Notes under the pieces: generated by a model
The model's input: the letters and a program-made list of their open reading frames with translations, nothing else
What the model was told of the DNA's origin: nothing
The model's database searches: none
Shown here: positions 5,283 through 6,053 of the stretch, piece by piece
How the letters are laid out: each line of letters opens with the position of its first letter
Numbering within the stretch: the first letter of the stretch is position 1
Assembly (NCBI GenBank): GCA_012274175.1
Contig: JAAOZZ010000162.1
Location: 1 to 6,053 of the forward strand
Direction of reading: 5' to 3'
DNA from: Betaproteobacteria bacterium
GTDB lineage: Bacteria; Pseudomonadota; Gammaproteobacteria; Burkholderiales; Usitatibacteraceae
DNA length: 6,053 nt
Made by a program: the position numbers and the translations under genes

Positions 5283-6053
5283 TCAGGCGGCGCCGAGTCC
5301 GCCCGCGAGGTCGGCGCGCAGGTCCTCGGGATCCTCGAGGCCGACACCCAGCCGCACGAGGCCCTCGGCGATTCCCGCGGCTTCCCGCTGGGCGAGAGGA
5401 ATGCGCCCGTGGGTGGTGGTGGCGGGATGGCAGATGGTGCTCTTCACGTCGCCGAAGTTGGCGGTGATCGAGATGAGCCGGACCTGGTCGATGAGCCGCC
5501 AGGCCGCCTCCCGCCCGCCCTTCACGACGAACGAAAGCAGCGCTCCTCCCGCCGACTGCTGGCGCATCGCGAGCGCGTGCTGGGGATGGGACTCGAGGCC
5601 GGGATAGTGGACGCGCTCGACGGCGGGCTGGGCCTCGAGCCAGCGCGCGAGGTCCAGCGCATGGGCCGACTGGGCCTGCATCCGCAGCCGCAGCGTCTCC
5701 ATGCCTTTCAGGCAGATCCACGCATTGAAAGGCGAGATGGCCGGGCCGGCGGTGCGCACGAACGAGAAGAGGGGGCCGGAGACGAGGTCCGCGCGTCCGG
5801 CGATGGCTCCGGCGAGCACGCGGCCCTGGCCGTCCAGGTACTTGGTCGCGGAATGGATGACCAGGTCGGCGCCCAGCTCGATCGGGCGCTGCAGCGCGGG
5901 CGAGCACATGCAGTTGTCGACCGCGAGCACGGCTCCGGCCTTGCGGGAGATCTCCGCGAGGGCCGCGATGTCGGCCACCTCGCACACCGGGTTGGCAGGC
6001 GTCTCGACGAAGAAGAGGCGCGTGCTCGGCCGCACCGCACGGCGCCACGCGGC
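5283..6053 (-). CDS. metZ: O-succinylhomoserine sulfhydrylase MetZ, C-terminal two-thirds; 5' end outside window
   Basis: PLP-dependent Cys/Met-metabolism enzyme; MetZ makes homocysteine from O-succinylhomoserine and sulfide, the direct sulfhydrylation route to methionine. 256 residues are visible, from AAWRRAV to a TGA at 5285-5283; the family is usually ~390-400 aa, so about 140 N-terminal residues lie beyond the right edge. Visible landmarks: FVETPANP, AVDN with the Asp that pairs with the PLP ring nitrogen (visible residue 46), HSATKYLDGQGR with the Schiff-base Lys (visible residue 71, codon 5843-5841), and ISITANFGDVKS followed by HPATTTHGR, which binds substrate carboxylate. The KYLDGQGR wording and DNC.C.PALQRP favour MetZ over cystathionine gamma-synthase (MetB) or beta-lyase (MetC), which are the alternatives within the family. 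The guanidino-hydrolase gene follows after only 3 nt, so they probably share a promoter upstream of the window. Confidence 0.92.
   Translation of the reverse strand, partial: AAWRRAVRPSTRLFFVETPANPVCEVADIAALAEISRKAGAVLAVDNCMCSPALQRPIELGADLVIHSATKYLDGQGRVLAGAIAGRADLVSGPLFSFVRTAGPAISPFNAWICLKGMETLRLRMQAQSAHALDLARWLEAQPAVERVHYPGLESHPQHALAMRQQSAGGALLSFVVKGGREAAWRLIDQVRLISITANFGDVKSTICHPATTTHGRIPLAQREAAGIAEGLVRLGVGLEDPEDLRADLAGGLGAA

Noticed and set aside
4633..6048. A 471-codon minus-strand frame overlapping metZ and the guanidino hydrolase
   Set aside because: Frame-shifted shadow of two genes with intact PLP and pentein motifs; its own translation is Arg/Pro-rich and resembles nothing.

Overview
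The window is gene-dense, GC-rich DNA from a Gram-negative proteobacterium, most likely a betaproteobacterium. The evidence is lpxH (lipid A synthesis), a lipobox lipoprotein, several Sec signal peptides, a MetZ-type sulfhydrylase and the ppi-lpxH gene order often seen in that class. The lineage call is inference. There is no non-coding stretch longer than 29 bases, and I see no RNA genes, mobile elements or CRISPR arrays.

Left half, plus strand (1-3110): four genes in one tight array. (a) The 3' end of a gene for a Lys/Ala/Pro-rich protein ending in an NTF2-like domain. (b) A secreted YkuD-fold L,D-transpeptidase/carboxypeptidase that ends in the same kind of NTF2-like domain, the architecture of Helicobacter Csd6. 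(c) A cyclophilin-type peptidyl-prolyl isomerase with two plausible starts, one giving a signal peptide and one giving a standard cytoplasmic PpiB. (d) lpxH. Junctions are a 4-nt overlap (GTGA), a 29-nt gap and a roughly 10-nt overlap, so co-transcription is likely. The theme is the cell envelope: peptidoglycan trimming, periplasmic folding and lipid A.

Right half, minus strand (6053 down to 3062): four genes. The 3' two-thirds of metZ (methionine synthesis) is followed after 3 nt by an arginine dihydrolase/DDAH-like guanidino hydrolase, then a small secreted DUF4124 protein (31-nt overlap), then a patatin-like lipoprotein (40-nt overlap). The overlaps suggest one transcript with translational coupling.

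The two arrays converge, and the ends of lpxH and the patatin gene overlap by 49 bp, leaving no intergenic terminator. The most interesting points are the paired NTF2-like domains in two adjacent genes, the Csd6-like enzyme with a divergent active-site motif, the dual-start isomerase with a cysteine pair present only in its exported form, and the arginine-hydrolase gene linked to metZ.
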